The position numbers and the translations under genes were made by a program. A DNA stretch of 64,000 nt. It comes from Bisgaardia hudsonensis (GTDB lineage Bacteria; Pseudomonadota; Gammaproteobacteria; Enterobacterales; Pasteurellaceae). Every line of letters begins with the position of its first letter. The first letter of the stretch is position 1. This document shows, in pieces, positions 22,956-33,405 of this stretch. The notes under the pieces were generated by a model. It saw only the letters and a program-made list of their open reading frames with translations, ran no database searches and had not been told where the DNA came from. Location: NCBI RefSeq assembly GCF_004345785.1, contig NZ_SLXI01000001.1, positions 186,001 to 250,000 of the forward strand, written 5' to 3'.

Positions 22956-24488
22956 TTAATCAATTGGAGGTGTATATTCACCCGTAACGATTAAATCTTG
23001 AATTTTATTCGCTTGATCTAATACTTGAGTAAGTAAATTAGTAACATTTTCTAATGTTACTATTGGACTTAATAAGGTCATTTTTAATGCTTGTACCGAA
23101 TTAACTTTTGTAACGCCAATGTTTGCTTCCCCACGAGCAAATAACTCATCTGCAATATTTTGATTAAGTGTATCAACGAGTGCTTGTGGATAATCTTTAG
23201 GAACAACTCTAAATAGCACTGAAGCAAATTGTGGTTCTACGAGCATTTCTAGGGAGTTGGTATCCTTAATATAATTAGATACTTCTTGAGCTAATTTAAT
23301 TCCATGATCTATCATTGAACCATACCAATTTTCTCCTAATGCTTCAAGGGTAAACCATAATTTTAATGCGTCAAAACGACGAGTTGTTTGTAATGATTTA
23401 GCTACTAAATTAGGAACACCATGTTCCTCATCATATTCAGAATTTAGATAGTCTGCTTTATAGTCTATATAACGATAATTTTGGTCGTCTTTTAGTAAAA
23501 ATGCACCACAAGAAATACTTTGGAAAAAATGCTTATGAAAATCAAGGGTAACAGAATCAGCTAATTCGATACCGTTTAACCAGTGGCGATAATTATTGGA
23601 TAATAATAATGCCCCCCCCCATGCTGCATCAACATGCAACCAAATATTGTGTTGATGAGTAATTGGGTAGATTGCCTCTAAGGGATCAATCGCTCCAGCA
23701 TCGGTTGTTCCTGCAGTCGCAACAACGCAAGCAATTATTTTACCCTCAGATTGGAGTCTTTCTATCGTTTGTTTAAGTATAGCTACGTCTATTTGAGCAT
23801 TTTTATTACAAGGTACAGTAACAACTGATTGAAATCCCATACCCATCATAGCCATATTTTTCTGTACAGAAAAATGTGCATTCTCAGAACAAATCACTTT
23901 AACTTTTTTCATTGCATCATTTGGTATTCCTAAGTGTTGTACAGACCATGGATTACCTTCATCATCTTTCCAATAATTTGCGATACAATGATCCCTTGCC
24001 AAGAGTACACCCATTAAATTTGATTGAGTGCCTCCAGAAGTAAATACACCAGCTTGTCCCTTTCCATAACCAAGTTTTTCCCTCAGCCATTCAATTAGTT
24101 GGACTTCCATCAATGAACCTGCTGGGCTTTGATCCCAGGAATCCATAGATTGATTAGTTGCATTGATTAACACTTCTGCTATTTGGCTTGTTACCATAGT
24201 TGGGCAATGTAAATGAGCAAGTGAATGCGGATGATGTACTTTTAAACTTTTATTTAAAAATAATTCAATAAGACGTTGTAATGCAATTTCGGTTCCGATA
24301 CCTTGTTTCGATGGACTAAAAGTAATAGCTTCACGAAGCTGTTTAATACTTCCACCTGTATACATTTTCTCATTTTTTAACCATGAACTCACTGCGTTTA
24401 CGGCTTGTTGCATTTTAGATTCATAATCTGCAATAGATTGTTTATTATTACAGAGTAGCGCTTGTTGATGTTTTGAAAAATCGATCAT
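22956..24488 (-). CDS. ddc: L-2,4-diaminobutyrate decarboxylase
   Basis: A 510-residue group II PLP decarboxylase that yields 1,3-diaminopropane from 2,4-diaminobutyrate. The PLP lysine is K319 in [19 protein letters not shown] and the [11 protein letters not shown] motif are characteristic. It lies 57 bases after dat, its pathway partner. Codons for W290-G291-G292-A293 form an uninterrupted run of nine G (23612-23620), a potential slippage site inside the catalytic domain; the frame is intact in this copy. Confidence 0.93.
   Translation of the reverse strand: MIDFSKHQQALLCNNKQSIADYESKMQQAVNAVSSWLKNEKMYTGGSIKQLREAITFSPSKQGIGTEIALQRLIELFLNKSLKVHHPHSLAHLHCPTMVTSQIAEVLINATNQSMDSWDQSPAGSLMEVQLIEWLREKLGYGKGQAGVFTSGGTQSNLMGVLLARDHCIANYWKDDEGNPWSVQHLGIPNDAMKKVKVICSENAHFSVQKNMAMMGMGFQSVVTVPCNKNAQIDVAILKQTIERLQSEGKIIACVVATAGTTDAGAIDPLEAIYPITHQHNIWLHVDAAWGGALLLSNNYRHWLNGIELADSVTLDFHKHFFQSISCGAFLLKDDQNYRYIDYKADYLNSEYDEEHGVPNLVAKSLQTTRRFDALKLWFTLEALGENWYGSMIDHGIKLAQEVSNYIKDTNSLEMLVEPQFASVLFRVVPKDYPQALVDTLNQNIADELFARGEANIGVTKVNSVQALKMTLLSPIVTLENVTNLLTQVLDQANKIQDLIVTGEYTPPID
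23612..23620 (-). repeat. G9 homopolymer inside ddc
   Basis: Nine consecutive C on the plus strand (G on the coding strand) encode part of Trp-Gly-Gly-Ala at residues 290-293 of Ddc. One-base slippage would truncate the protein at about 60% of its length. Confidence 0.9.
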
Positions 24489-24545
24489 GATTGTTCCTAA
24501 AATAAATTTCTCTCTTTAATTAAACATTAAAGAGAGAAGGGAAGA

Positions 24546-25910
24546 TTATTTTCGTATAGAATTAAGTGCATCTGAAACGGATTGAGTAAAACGTTTAATT
24601 AGCTCTTCACATTCAGCTTTCGTAATAATTAGTGGACAAAGAATACGAACAACATTTCCACCACGTCCGCCACGTTCTAATAATAATTTATTTTTGAAAC
24701 AACATTTTTGAATTTCGGCGGCTAAATCACAATCTGATGGGTAAGCTCTAATATGGTTTTGAGGTTGACGTTCATCAACAATTTCAATACCTATCATTAA
24801 TCCTTTACCACGAACGTTACCAATACAAGGGTATTGTAATGATAGTTTTTTAAGTTCTGATTGTAGGAAATCGCCTCTCTCTTGTGCATTTAGCGCAAGA
24901 TTTTGTTCTTTCATTAGCTTTAATGATACATATCCTGTCGCCATTGCCAATTGGTTACCACGGAAAGTGCCAGTATGACCAGCTGGTTGCCATGCATCAA
25001 ATTCTTTTTTTATTGCAAGAACAGCTAATGGTAGACTACCACCAACAGCTTTTGACATAACAACTACGTCTGGATCAATTCCTGAATGTTCAAAAGCGAA
25101 CATTTTACCTGAACGACAGAAACCAGCTTGAACTTCATCTAAAATTAGTAAAATACCATGCTTTCTAGTTACTTCACGAATTGTTTGTAACCATTTAATT
25201 GGTGCAGGTACAACCCCACCTTCTCCTTGAATTGCTTCAAGAATAACTGCTGCAGGTTTGACTACACCACTTTCAACATCTTCAATAAAATTCTGGAAAT
25301 AATAGCTTAATGCATTAATGCCTTCTTCACCGCCTAATCCAAGAGGGCAACGATATTCATGAGGATAAGGCATAAATTGCACACCAGCCATTAAATTTTG
25401 TACTGCATTTTTGGCGCCTAAATTCCCTGTCATAGAAAGAGAACCATGTGTCATACCATGATATCCACCAGAGAAGGCGATAACGTTCCCTCTCCCAGTA
25501 TATGTTTTAGCCAATTTTATTGCCGCTTCAGTTCCATCTGCACCAGTGGGCCCACAAAATTGTAAACAATACTGATCTTTCGGAAAATAAGAGAGTAATT
25601 CTGCCGTAAATGCATCTTTCAATGGTGTTGTTAAATCTAAAGTATGCAGTGGTAATCCACTAGCAAGTACATCTTGTATAGCTTGAATAATTTCAGGATG
25701 GTTGTGTCCTAATGCTAATGTTCCGGCACCCGCTAAACAATCTAAATATTCATTACCTTCTACATCAGTTACCCAACATCCTTGCGCTTTAGCTATAGCA
25801 AGAGGTAACTTTCGTGGGTAGCTACGAACGTTTGATTCCATTTCGTTTTGACGAGTTAAGTAATAATTATTAGTTGCTTGATTAATCGGATTTACAGGTG
25901 TGTGTATCAT
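24546..25910 (-). CDS. dat: Diaminobutyrate--2-oxoglutarate transaminase
   Basis: A 454-residue class III PLP aminotransferase that makes L-2,4-diaminobutyrate from aspartate semialdehyde with glutamate as donor. The PLP lysine is K287 in VMSKAVGG; the LDEVQAGF motif holds the pyridine-contacting Asp. With ddc it forms the 1,3-diaminopropane pathway known in Haemophilus and Acinetobacter. The ATG at 25910 has AGAAGG eleven bases upstream. The 250-base region upstream is unusually structured. Confidence 0.93.
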   Translation of the reverse strand: MIHTPVNPINQATNNYYLTRQNEMESNVRSYPRKLPLAIAKAQGCWVTDVEGNEYLDCLAGAGTLALGHNHPEIIQAIQDVLASGLPLHTLDLTTPLKDAFTAELLSYFPKDQYCLQFCGPTGADGTEAAIKLAKTYTGRGNVIAFSGGYHGMTHGSLSMTGNLGAKNAVQNLMAGVQFMPYPHEYRCPLGLGGEEGINALSYYFQNFIEDVESGVVKPAAVILEAIQGEGGVVPAPIKWLQTIREVTRKHGILLILDEVQAGFCRSGKMFAFEHSGIDPDVVVMSKAVGGSLPLAVLAIKKEFDAWQPAGHTGTFRGNQLAMATGYVSLKLMKEQNLALNAQERGDFLQSELKKLSLQYPCIGNVRGKGLMIGIEIVDERQPQNHIRAYPSDCDLAAEIQKCCFKNKLLLERGGRGGNVVRILCPLIITKAECEELIKRFTQSVSDALNSIRK

Positions 25911-25982
25911 ATTGAATAGACCTTCTATAAGAGGTTAAAAAAATAAGTCGGGTGCTTAAAGGCATTTGACTCGTTACTTATT

Positions 25983-26011
25983 AAAAAAAGCGTTTCAGCT
26001 TTTTTGTTTTT
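25983..26011. terminator. Terminator-like hairpin in the dat leader region
   Basis: A7 plus GC, a 6-base loop, GC plus T6, symmetric enough to act in both directions: as an attenuator before dat on the minus strand or as the end of a short plus-strand RNA. Confidence 0.5.
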
Positions 26012-26133
26012 ACCCTATTTTTATAATAAAGACTGGGATAGGTTGGAAACAGTTCTTAAATGATCTCAATTTAAGAGCCCGCAATATTACAGATTTTTAC
26101 TAAAAAATAAAAGCTGTTTTACAAATTAAATAT

Positions 26134-26158
26134 AAAAAACTAACAGGGCTCATTAGTT
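26134..26158 (-). terminator. Probable terminator after the DUF2301 gene
   Basis: On the minus strand AACTAA / TTAGTT with a 9-base loop is followed by T6, directly after the last gene of the leftward dsbC-recJ cluster. The stem is short. Confidence 0.5.
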
Positions 26159-26160
26159 AT

Positions 26161-26667
26161 TTATATTTGGTATTTAGTTTTATCACCAATATCAAAATGT
26201 AATGGCATTCTCCATTTTTGGATAGAAAGTAATGCTAATAATAATGAACAAAAAACTATTAATATATTACTAACTAATTCAATATGAAAAGTTAAACTAA
26301 GCCATAATGCCGCAAGTAGTATTGGTTGTAGATTGAGTCCAAAAATTCTAAAACAGAAATATTCTTTGTAACATAGGCCACCAATAGTTAAAAAAGTAGC
26401 ACCTAAGGCTAAGTGAGGTAATCCAAAAATAAAACAAAAAAGTCCTATCCACATAGCAAACTGAAAAATTAAGCGGAAAGATTTCATATAAAGGTGTAAA
26501 GAGGAGGCAAGCATTGTTGCTGAAATTAATAGCCCAATTTGAGCTATTTCTTGATTAAATGCTAAATAAATAAGCATTATGGTTGCTAGAACAAATCCTG
26601 AACGATAGATTATTGCGGTTAAGTAATCCCAAAAGTCCATAGGGGATTTGATATGTGGATCTGCCAT
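26161..26667 (-). CDS. Integral membrane protein, DUF2301-like
   Basis: A 168-residue protein with five or six hydrophobic segments between about residues 18 and 145 and short polar ends. The YRSGF start of the first helix, GGLCYKEYFCFR in the centre and the following LQPILLAALWLSLTFH agree with what I recall of DUF2301 proteins; no function is known. It is 20 bases after mtn and is the last gene of the leftward cluster. Confidence 0.6.
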   Translation of the reverse strand: MADPHIKSPMDFWDYLTAIIYRSGFVLATIMLIYLAFNQEIAQIGLLISATMLASSLHLYMKSFRLIFQFAMWIGLFCFIFGLPHLALGATFLTIGGLCYKEYFCFRIFGLNLQPILLAALWLSLTFHIELVSNILIVFCSLLLALLSIQKWRMPLHFDIGDKTKYQI

Positions 26668-26687
26668 AATATGTTTATTCCTTGATT

Positions 26688-27377
26688 TTAGATTTCATTT
26701 AATATTTCAAGTATGATTTCTGAGGATTTTTTTGCAGCTAATGGTAAAAATTCTTCAAATGACATACTGGCTTCACCATTTCCTGCATCAGAGATTGCTC
26801 TAACAACGACAAAAGGAACGTTGAATGCATCACAAACTTGTGCAATGGCTGCGGCTTCCATTTCTACTGCGATAACATCAGGAAAATCAGCTTTGATTTT
26901 TGTTAGTTTTTGTTCATCATTAATAAAACTATCCCCAGAACAAATTAAGCCATATTTCACATTTAGACCTTGTGTTTCGGCAATTTTACTTACAAGTGCG
27001 GTCAAATTTTTATCAGAAATAAATCTTTCAGGACAAGCTGGGAGTTGTCCTTTTTTATAGCCGAATGCAGTAACATCAGCATCGTGATAATTGGTTTCTG
27101 TGGATATAACTAAATCACCAACTTTTAGTCCCTCTGCAATGCCTCCAGCTGATCCTGTATTAATTACTATATCAGGCTTAACTAATTGCAATAGAATGGT
27201 CGTTCCTATTGCCGCTGCGACTTTACCTATTCCTGATTGTAGTAAGGCAACATCTTGCCCATTAATTTTCCCTTGAAAAATAGTTGAACTCGCTATTTTA
27301 GTTGTTGTGCGGTTTTCCATTGCATTGGCTAAAATTTCAATTTCTTGTGGCATTGCCCCAATAATTCCTATTTTCAT
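26688..27377 (-). CDS. mtn: 5'-methylthioadenosine/S-adenosylhomocysteine nucleosidase
   Basis: A 229-residue enzyme splitting adenine from MTA, SAH and 5'-deoxyadenosine. [16 protein letters not shown] at the N-terminus, NTGSAGG near residue 75 and [11 protein letters not shown] (catalytic-site Glu region) with the later RAISDAG motif identify it. Its ATG shares one base with the stop of the preceding DsbA-like gene (TAATG), so the two are coupled. An uptake signal is at 26994. Confidence 0.96.
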   Translation of the reverse strand: MKIGIIGAMPQEIEILANAMENRTTTKIASSTIFQGKINGQDVALLQSGIGKVAAAIGTTILLQLVKPDIVINTGSAGGIAEGLKVGDLVISTETNYHDADVTAFGYKKGQLPACPERFISDKNLTALVSKIAETQGLNVKYGLICSGDSFINDEQKLTKIKADFPDVIAVEMEAAAIAQVCDAFNVPFVVVRAISDAGNGEASMSFEEFLPLAAKKSSEIILEILNEI

Positions 27378-28066
27378 TATTTTTTTCCTTGTTGTATTTT
27401 TTTGAGTAAAAAATTTAACACAGCGAAACTATAATCATCATTATATAATGTACTGGCAGTGAGTACATATTTACCATCAATTATTACATAGGGATAAGTA
27501 AATACGCCATAATCTTCTGTTAGTTGAATTATTTCTTTGATTTGTTGCTTAACTTCTTTTGAATAGAATAAATTAGTAAAAGTTTGCGGCTCAATATTTT
27601 TACCTTTTAACCAGTTTAGTAAATTATCATAATATGATAATTCAACATATCGTTTTTTATCAGCACTTTCAAAAAGTAATAAATCAGAAATATTATGTTG
27701 ATCTAATTTTTTTAGGGATAAAAATATATTTGCTGATAAAAAATCCTCATTTGTTGCAACAGGATATTCTTCCAAAACAACTGTATCATGGTTAAGCTGA
27801 CTATATAAAAGTACGATATCATGAGCAATGGAGCATACTCGACAATCATAATTAAAGAAAAATAGAATGGGAATTTTATTATCTAATCTTTTAGGTAAAA
27901 GGATTGGTTGTTCATAGGAAAAATAATCTCTTCCATCTTCAAATTGAATAATATTCTTTGACGGTAAATGAGGTACATTCTTCGATGAAAAAGGCGTCGT
28001 ATTTTGAGCGAAAGCATTAGATAGGACTATTCCTAATAGTAAAATGCTGATACGTAAAATATTCAT
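27377..28066 (-). CDS. Periplasmic thioredoxin-fold protein with CRVC motif
   Basis: A 229-residue exported protein: signal peptide of about 20 residues ending AFA. The thioredoxin fold is suggested by [13 protein letters not shown] with C75-R-V-C78 as the CxxC pair and by a cis-proline candidate in [13 protein letters not shown]. It resembles DsbA-like proteins but lacks the usual CPHC. It lies 3 bases after recJ and overlaps mtn by one base, within a cluster that also has dsbC, so a redox role in the periplasm is likely; substrate unknown. Confidence 0.65.
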   Translation of the reverse strand: MNILRISILLLGIVLSNAFAQNTTPFSSKNVPHLPSKNIIQFEDGRDYFSYEQPILLPKRLDNKIPILFFFNYDCRVCSIAHDIVLLYSQLNHDTVVLEEYPVATNEDFLSANIFLSLKKLDQHNISDLLLFESADKKRYVELSYYDNLLNWLKGKNIEPQTFTNLFYSKEVKQQIKEIIQLTEDYGVFTYPYVIIDGKYVLTASTLYNDDYSFAVLNFLLKKIQQGKK

Positions 28067-28069
28067 ATT

Positions 28070-29797
28070 TTATTCACTCGAAAGCGGTTCTAAATAATTA
28101 ACTAATAACTGGATATTTCGTTGTCCACGATACTCGTTGATATCCAATTTATAGGCAATTTTGGCCTGTTTTATTGATAGATCGGGGTAATATTGGGTAT
28201 CAATATTAAAATAAATTGCATCTAAAAGTGGTCCGCCTTGTTTAGGTTCTAACATCATTTTGAGATGATTTTCGCCTACCAAACGTTGTTGTAAAATTTT
28301 AAATTCTCCATCAAAAATAGGTTCAGGAAAGGCTTGTCCCCAAGGTCCCGCTCGGCGAATTAGCTCCGCTGTTTCTATGGTCATTAACTGATTTGAAAGG
28401 TCGCCATCTGTCCAAATAATTCCTTGTAGTGAGCTTTCATCAAGCCATTCTTTGATAACTTGATTAAATGCTTTTTGAAATTGATTAAGATATTCTTCTC
28501 GAATGCTCAGTCCAGCAGCCATTGCGTGTCCCCCAAACTTTAAGATCATATTTGGGTGTTGAGAATGAATTCTTTCTAATACATCTCGCATATGTAATCC
28601 CTCAATCGATCGGGCAGAACCTTTTAAAATTCCAGCTTGTTGATCTTGAGCAAAAGCGATTGTTGGACGATGAAATTTATCTTTAATACGTGACGCTAAA
28701 ATCCCTAATACACCTTGGTGCCAATCCGCTTGATATAATGTAATTCCCATTGGTATATCTTGTTGAAGTGCGGTAAGATTTCGGCAAATTTCTAATGCCT
28801 CAAGTTTCATCCCTTGTTCTATTTCTTTACGCGTTTGATTTAAGCCATCTAATTCCAATGCTAATGCTCTCGCCGTTTCCATATTATCGGCAAGTAATAA
28901 GGCTACGCCCACAGACATATTATCTAAACGTCCTGCCGCATTCAGGCGAGGAGCGATAGCAAAGCCAAGATCAGAGGCACAAAGTTCATTAATATTTCGA
29001 TTGGCTATTTCAATTAAAGCACGAATCCCACAATTACATAAATTTCGCTTAATTCTCTCTAAGCCGTGGTGTGCCAAAATGCGATTATTTTTATCTAATG
29101 GGACAACATCAGCAATAGTCCCTAAAGCAACAAGATCCAGTAATTCAAGGAAATTTGGTTGTGTATTTTTGTCAAACTGTCCTAATTCTCGTAATTTTGC
29201 GCGTAATGCGAGCATTACATAAAATGCCACGCCAACACCTGCTAATGATTTAGAAGGAAAATGGCAATCAGGTAAGTTAGGATTAACGATTGCATCGGCA
29301 TTAGGTAAGGTTTCTGGCGGTAAATGATGGTCAGTAATAAGTACTTTAATATTGTGAGCTTTCAAATATTCCACTCCTTCAAAGGAAGATACACCGTTAT
29401 CTACTGTAATCAGTAATTCTACTTGCTGTTTAAGTGCCATTTTAGCTACATCAATACTCAAACCATAACCTTGTTCAAAGCGATTAGGGATAAGGTAAGA
29501 TACATCTTGGAGGCCTAGTTGGCGTAACGCTCTGACCATTAGTGCAGTACTTGTTGCGCCATCTGCATCAAAATCTCCCACAATTATTATTTTTGTATTA
29601 TTTTTTTGTGCTTCAATTAATAAATCAACGGCTTCTGATATTCCATTAAGTAAATCAGGTGTTAATAATGACGACAAAGTGCGGTCTAATTCTTGAGTAT
29701 TTTTGATTTTTCTTGCTCGATATAGGCGATCAAGTAATGGATTCTCAGAGAGTTGTTCGCTTTCTGCGATTGGACGACGTCGGATTATTTTATTCAC
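28070..29797 (-). CDS. recJ: Single-strand-specific exonuclease RecJ
   Basis: A 575-residue 5'-3' ssDNA exonuclease of the DHH family, working in recombination and mismatch repair. The motifs IIVGDFDADGATST, TVDNGVSS and ITDHHLPPE hold the metal-binding residues; GGHAMAAG lies in the DHHA1 domain. The frame opens 7 codons earlier at TTG, but the GTG at 29797 is preferred because AAGGAAG lies 9 bases before it. Uptake signals lie at 28766 and 29677. recJ next to dsbC is the usual gammaproteobacterial order. Confidence 0.95.
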   Translation of the reverse strand: MNKIIRRRPIAESEQLSENPLLDRLYRARKIKNTQELDRTLSSLLTPDLLNGISEAVDLLIEAQKNNTKIIIVGDFDADGATSTALMVRALRQLGLQDVSYLIPNRFEQGYGLSIDVAKMALKQQVELLITVDNGVSSFEGVEYLKAHNIKVLITDHHLPPETLPNADAIVNPNLPDCHFPSKSLAGVGVAFYVMLALRAKLRELGQFDKNTQPNFLELLDLVALGTIADVVPLDKNNRILAHHGLERIKRNLCNCGIRALIEIANRNINELCASDLGFAIAPRLNAAGRLDNMSVGVALLLADNMETARALALELDGLNQTRKEIEQGMKLEALEICRNLTALQQDIPMGITLYQADWHQGVLGILASRIKDKFHRPTIAFAQDQQAGILKGSARSIEGLHMRDVLERIHSQHPNMILKFGGHAMAAGLSIREEYLNQFQKAFNQVIKEWLDESSLQGIIWTDGDLSNQLMTIETAELIRRAGPWGQAFPEPIFDGEFKILQQRLVGENHLKMMLEPKQGGPLLDAIYFNIDTQYYPDLSIKQAKIAYKLDINEYRGQRNIQLLVNYLEPLSSE

Positions 29798-29817
29798 AAT
29801 GAAGATCTTCCTTAACA

Positions 29818-29846
29818 AATAAAGACACCCAACAGTGCCTTTATTT
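29818..29846 (-). terminator. Hairpin between dsbC and recJ
   Basis: On the minus strand AATAAAGGCAC / GTGTCTTTATT pairs fully with one G-U; the plus strand would have an A-C mismatch. It is a terminator or attenuator between dsbC and recJ; the T run is short. Confidence 0.6.
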
Positions 29847-29863
29847 TACAGTTTTGATTATTT

Positions 29864-30553
29864 TTATTGGTTATGTTCTAATGCTTCAAGTAATTCTTCT
29901 GGTTTTAAATAACCGCCAATAACCTCTCCTTTAGAAGTAATAATACTTGGGGTACCACGTACGCCAAATTGGACACCTAACTCATAATGTTTTTTAATTT
30001 TATCTGCTGCTTTTAAGTTCGTTGGTAGATTTCCATTTTCAGCTTCATTTAATGCAAAAATAGGATCTTTTGCTGTCCAAATGCTTTCCATCTGTTTTGC
30101 TGTTTTTGTATCTAGTCCACTACGCGGGAAAGCTAAATATCTTACAGTAATGCCGAGATCATTATATTCTTTCATTTCTTTATGTAATTTTTGGCAATAG
30201 TAGCAAGATATATCCATAAAAACAGTAACAACATGTTTTTCATTTTTTGCAGGATAAATAATCATCTCATTTTTTAGATTATTAAGTTTATTAACTAGTG
30301 CTTTTCCAGTTAAATCAATAGGTCCATTATCTGTTATTTCATATAATGAACCGTGTAATACATATTTCCCATCTTCAGATACATAGAGTACACCTGAGTC
30401 CGTTACTGCGGTTTTGATTCCTTTAATTGGAGAATTACTTACTTCAATATCTGAAGCGCCTAGTTTTTTTAAACTTTCCTTGATTGCGGTATCATTTGCA
30501 AAAATGGCTGAAGAGGTAAGTAGTAAAGATAATGTTATAATATTTTTTTTCAT
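29864..30553 (-). CDS. dsbC: Thiol:disulfide interchange protein DsbC
   Basis: A 229-residue periplasmic disulfide isomerase: signal peptide about residues 1-19 (ending IFA), an N-terminal dimerisation domain, and a C-terminal thioredoxin domain with CxxC at C117-C120. The dipeptide between the cysteines is YY (CYYC) where E. coli DsbC has GY. RGTPSII holds the cis-proline. It is upstream of recJ, divergent from prfB. Confidence 0.92.
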   Translation of the reverse strand: MKKNIITLSLLLTSSAIFANDTAIKESLKKLGASDIEVSNSPIKGIKTAVTDSGVLYVSEDGKYVLHGSLYEITDNGPIDLTGKALVNKLNNLKNEMIIYPAKNEKHVVTVFMDISCYYCQKLHKEMKEYNDLGITVRYLAFPRSGLDTKTAKQMESIWTAKDPIFALNEAENGNLPTNLKAADKIKKHYELGVQFGVRGTPSIITSKGEVIGGYLKPEELLEALEHNQ

Positions 30554-30724
30554 TTTGGTTCCTAATAAATAAAATTAAGTCAGTAAATTGGCTCAATTCT
30601 AACATAAGATAGATAAATAATCTAAATGACAAACTAAAATTTTGCCTTTCTTTCCAATAGGAAATCTATCAAATAATTGCAAAATAGCATATAATCATAG
30701 GTTTATTATGATACGAGAAAAGTT

Positions 30725-31823
30725 ATGTTTGAAATTAATCCAATAAAAAATCAATTATCTGATCTCGCTGAGCGTACTACTGTGCTTAGGGGGTATCTTT
30801 GACTTTGATCTAAAAGTTGAACGTTTAGAAGAAGTCAATGCTGAACTTGAACAGCCTGATGTATGGAATCAACCAGAAAAGGCGCAAGCATTAGGTAAAG
30901 AGCGGTCAAATTTAGAGCAAATTGTTGATACCATAAGATCCCTTGAACAAGGTATTGAAGATGTTGAGGGATTACTTGAGCTTGCCATTGAAGCTGAGGA
31001 TGAAGAAACTTTTAATGAAGCCGTTGCAGAGGCGGAAGAACTTGAGCAAAAATTGGCTAAATTAGAGTTCAGAAGAATGTTTAGCGGTCCAAATGATGCT
31101 TGTGATTGTTATATTGATTTACAAGCAGGATCTGGTGGTACAGAAGCACAAGATTGGACGGAAATGTTATTGCGTATGTATTTACGTTGGGCAGAGAGTC
31201 GTGGTTTTAAAACAGAATTAATTGAAGCCTCTGATGGTGATGTGGCAGGTATAAAATCAGCTACTGTGAAAGTATCTGGGGAATATGCGTTTGGTTGGTT
31301 AAGAACAGAAACAGGTATTCATCGTTTAGTACGTAAAAGTCCATTTGACTCAAATAATCGTCGCCATACTTCTTTCAGTGCTGCATTTATTTATCCTGAA
31401 ATTGATGATAATGTGGATATTGATATTAACCCAGCGGATTTGCGTATTGATGTTTATCGTGCTTCTGGAGCAGGTGGGCAGCACGTTAATAAAACGGAAA
31501 GTGCGGTAAGAATTACTCATATTCCAAGTGGAATCGTTGTACAATGTCAAAATGATCGTTCTCAACATAAAAATAAAGATCAATGTATGAAGCAGTTGAG
31601 AGCAAAATTGTATGAAATGGAAATGATGAAAAAGAATGCTGAAAAACAAGCAATGGAAGAAACAAAATCGGATATTGGTTGGGGCAGTCAAATTCGTTCT
31701 TATGTGCTAGATGATTCTCGTATTAAAGATTTAAGAACTGGTGTTGAAAATCGAAATACCCAAGCGGTATTAGATGGGGATTTAGATCAATTTATTGAAG
31801 CGAGTTTAAAAGCAGGTCTATAA
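30725..31823 (+). CDS. prfB: Peptide chain release factor 2, with programmed +1 frameshift
   Basis: Twenty-five codons from the ATG at 30725 run into an in-frame TGA at 30800-30802; shifting +1 (reading GAC from 30801) gives 340 further residues to 31823, 365 in all, as in E. coli. RF2 recognises UGA and UAA. The SPF recognition motif is in RKSPFDSNN, and GGQ in [10 protein letters not shown]; the residue before SGAGGQ is Ala, the high-activity form, not the Thr of E. coli K-12. An uptake signal is at 31499. lysS follows after 55 bases, as usual. Confidence 0.97.
30788..30803 (+). promoter_or_regulatory. RF2 programmed frameshift signal
   Basis: AGGGGGTATCTTTGAC: an internal Shine-Dalgarno, the slippery CTT and the TGA stop with following C are all in place. 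Low RF2 lets the ribosome shift +1 and make more RF2. Confidence 0.97.
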
Positions 31824-31878
31824 TTCAACAAATCAGTATATATTTAGAAAGTATTCGCAATTATATTAAGGTAAAAAA

Positions 31879-33405
31879 ATGTCAAAACAAGAAACTATTT
31901 CAACAGCAACTAATGAATTAGACTTTCATGGTGAAATGGCGGTACGCCGTGAAAAATTAGCACAATTACGCGAAAAAGGAATTGCTTTTCCAAACACTTT
32001 TCGTCGTGACTCATTAGCACAAGATTTACACGATAAATATGATGCAGAAGATGGCGAAGCCTTAAAAGAAAAAGAGATTGAAGTAAAAGTAGCTGGGCGT
32101 ATTATGACTCGTCGTGCAATGGGAAAAGCGACATTTATTACTCTGCAAGATATGAGTGGAAAAATTCAGCTTTATATTTCTCGTGATGCGTTACCAGAAG
32201 GGGTTTATGCGGAAGACGTAAAAAACTGGGATTTAGGGGATATCGTTGGTGTTAAAGGGACATTATTTAAAACCAAAACGGAAGAATTAACTATTCGTAC
32301 TACCGAAGTTCAACTGTTGACAAAAGCATTGCGTCCATTGCCAGATAAATTCCACGGGTTATCTGATCAAGAAATTCGTTATCGTCAACGTTACTTGGAT
32401 TTAATTTCTAATGAAGAATCTCGCCGCACTTTTATTATTCGTTCAAAAGTGATTGCGGGTATTCGTGAATATTTTATCAATAAAGGTTTTATTGAAGTTG
32501 AAACGCCAATGTTACAAGTTATCCCAGGTGGTGCGGCGGCACGTCCATTTGTAACACATCATAATGCCTTAGATATTGATATGTATTTACGTATTGCCCC
32601 TGAACTTTATCTAAAACGTTTAGTAGTGGGTGGTTTTGAACGAGTATTCGAATTAAACCGCAATTTCCGTAATGAAGGGGTCTCTGTTCGTCATAATCCA
32701 GAATTTACGATGATTGAATATTATCAAGCCTATGCGGATTATCACGACTTAATGGACAACACCGAAGAATTATTGCGTAAATTGGCTATTGATATCTTAG
32801 GCACAACAATCGTGCCTTATGGTGATTTAGAATTTGATTTTGGCAAACCATTTGAACGTATTACAATGCACGATGCGGTCATTAAATACGGTGCAGATAA
32901 AGGCATTGTTAAAGAAGATTTATATGATTTAGAGCGTGCTAAAGCTATTGCTACAAAATTGGGTATTGAAGTACAAAAATCTTGGGGATTAGGTAGCATT
33001 GTAAATGCAATTTTTGAAGAAGTCGCAGAACATCATTTAATTCAACCGACATTCTTAATGGCTCACCCAGCGGAGATTTCTCCATTGGCTCGTCGTAATG
33101 ATGAGAATCCAGACGTTACCGATCGTTTTGAGCTATTTATTGGTGGACGTGAAATTGGTAATGGTTTCTCTGAGCTTAATGATGCCGAAGATCAAGAACA
33201 ACGTTTTAATGATCAAGTAGCAGCAAAAGAAGCTGGAGATGATGAAGCAATGTTTAAAGACGATGATTTTGTTACCGCATTGGAACATGGTTTACCACCG
33301 ACAGCAGGGGAAGGTCTAGGAATTGACCGATTGGCAATGCTATATGCTAATGCAGCATCAATTCGTGATGTAATTTTATTCCCAGCAATGAAACATAAAG
33401 GTTAA
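31879..33405 (+). CDS. lysS: Lysyl-tRNA synthetase, class II
   Basis: A 508-residue enzyme charging tRNA-Lys. An N-terminal OB domain ([19 protein letters not shown], about residues 73-91) is followed by the class II core: [11 protein letters not shown] motif 1, [18 protein letters not shown] motif 2 and [12 protein letters not shown] motif 3 near the end. It follows prfB as in other gammaproteobacteria. A strong hairpin terminator lies about 130 bases downstream. Confidence 0.97.
   Translation: MSKQETISTATNELDFHGEMAVRREKLAQLREKGIAFPNTFRRDSLAQDLHDKYDAEDGEALKEKEIEVKVAGRIMTRRAMGKATFITLQDMSGKIQLYISRDALPEGVYAEDVKNWDLGDIVGVKGTLFKTKTEELTIRTTEVQLLTKALRPLPDKFHGLSDQEIRYRQRYLDLISNEESRRTFIIRSKVIAGIREYFINKGFIEVETPMLQVIPGGAAARPFVTHHNALDIDMYLRIAPELYLKRLVVGGFERVFELNRNFRNEGVSVRHNPEFTMIEYYQAYADYHDLMDNTEELLRKLAIDILGTTIVPYGDLEFDFGKPFERITMHDAVIKYGADKGIVKEDLYDLERAKAIATKLGIEVQKSWGLGSIVNAIFEEVAEHHLIQPTFLMAHPAEISPLARRNDENPDVTDRFELFIGGREIGNGFSELNDAEDQEQRFNDQVAAKEAGDDEAMFKDDDFVTALEHGLPPTAGEGLGIDRLAMLYANAASIRDVILFPAMKHKG

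Larger units (their letters stand above)
25911..26160. other. Structured intergenic region upstream of dat; possible leader or small RNA
   Basis: This contains, left to right, a stem GTCGGGTGC/GCATTTGAC (25947-25970), a terminator-like hairpin with runs of A and T (25983-26011), CCTATTTT/GGGATAGG (26014-26042) and GTTCTTAAAT/ATTTAAGAGC (26052-26078). The non-Watson-Crick pairs in the three long stems are G-U on the plus strand but A-C on the minus strand, favouring a plus-strand RNA. The dat leader would run on the minus strand. I do not recognise an RNA family. Confidence 0.4.

Noticed and set aside
25882-25965. 27-codon minus-strand frame ([18 protein letters not shown]...) overlapping the dat start
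   Set aside because: Could be a leader peptide, but it has no good ribosome site and no run of regulatory codons; not strong enough to call.
30725-30802. prfB as a frameshifted pseudogene
   Set aside because: The interruption is the canonical programmed frameshift site of RF2.
32817-32999. 60-codon frame antisense inside lysS, and similar frames inside gyrA, ycaO and argF
   Set aside because: All are opposite conserved coding sequence and have no ribosome sites or recognisable products.
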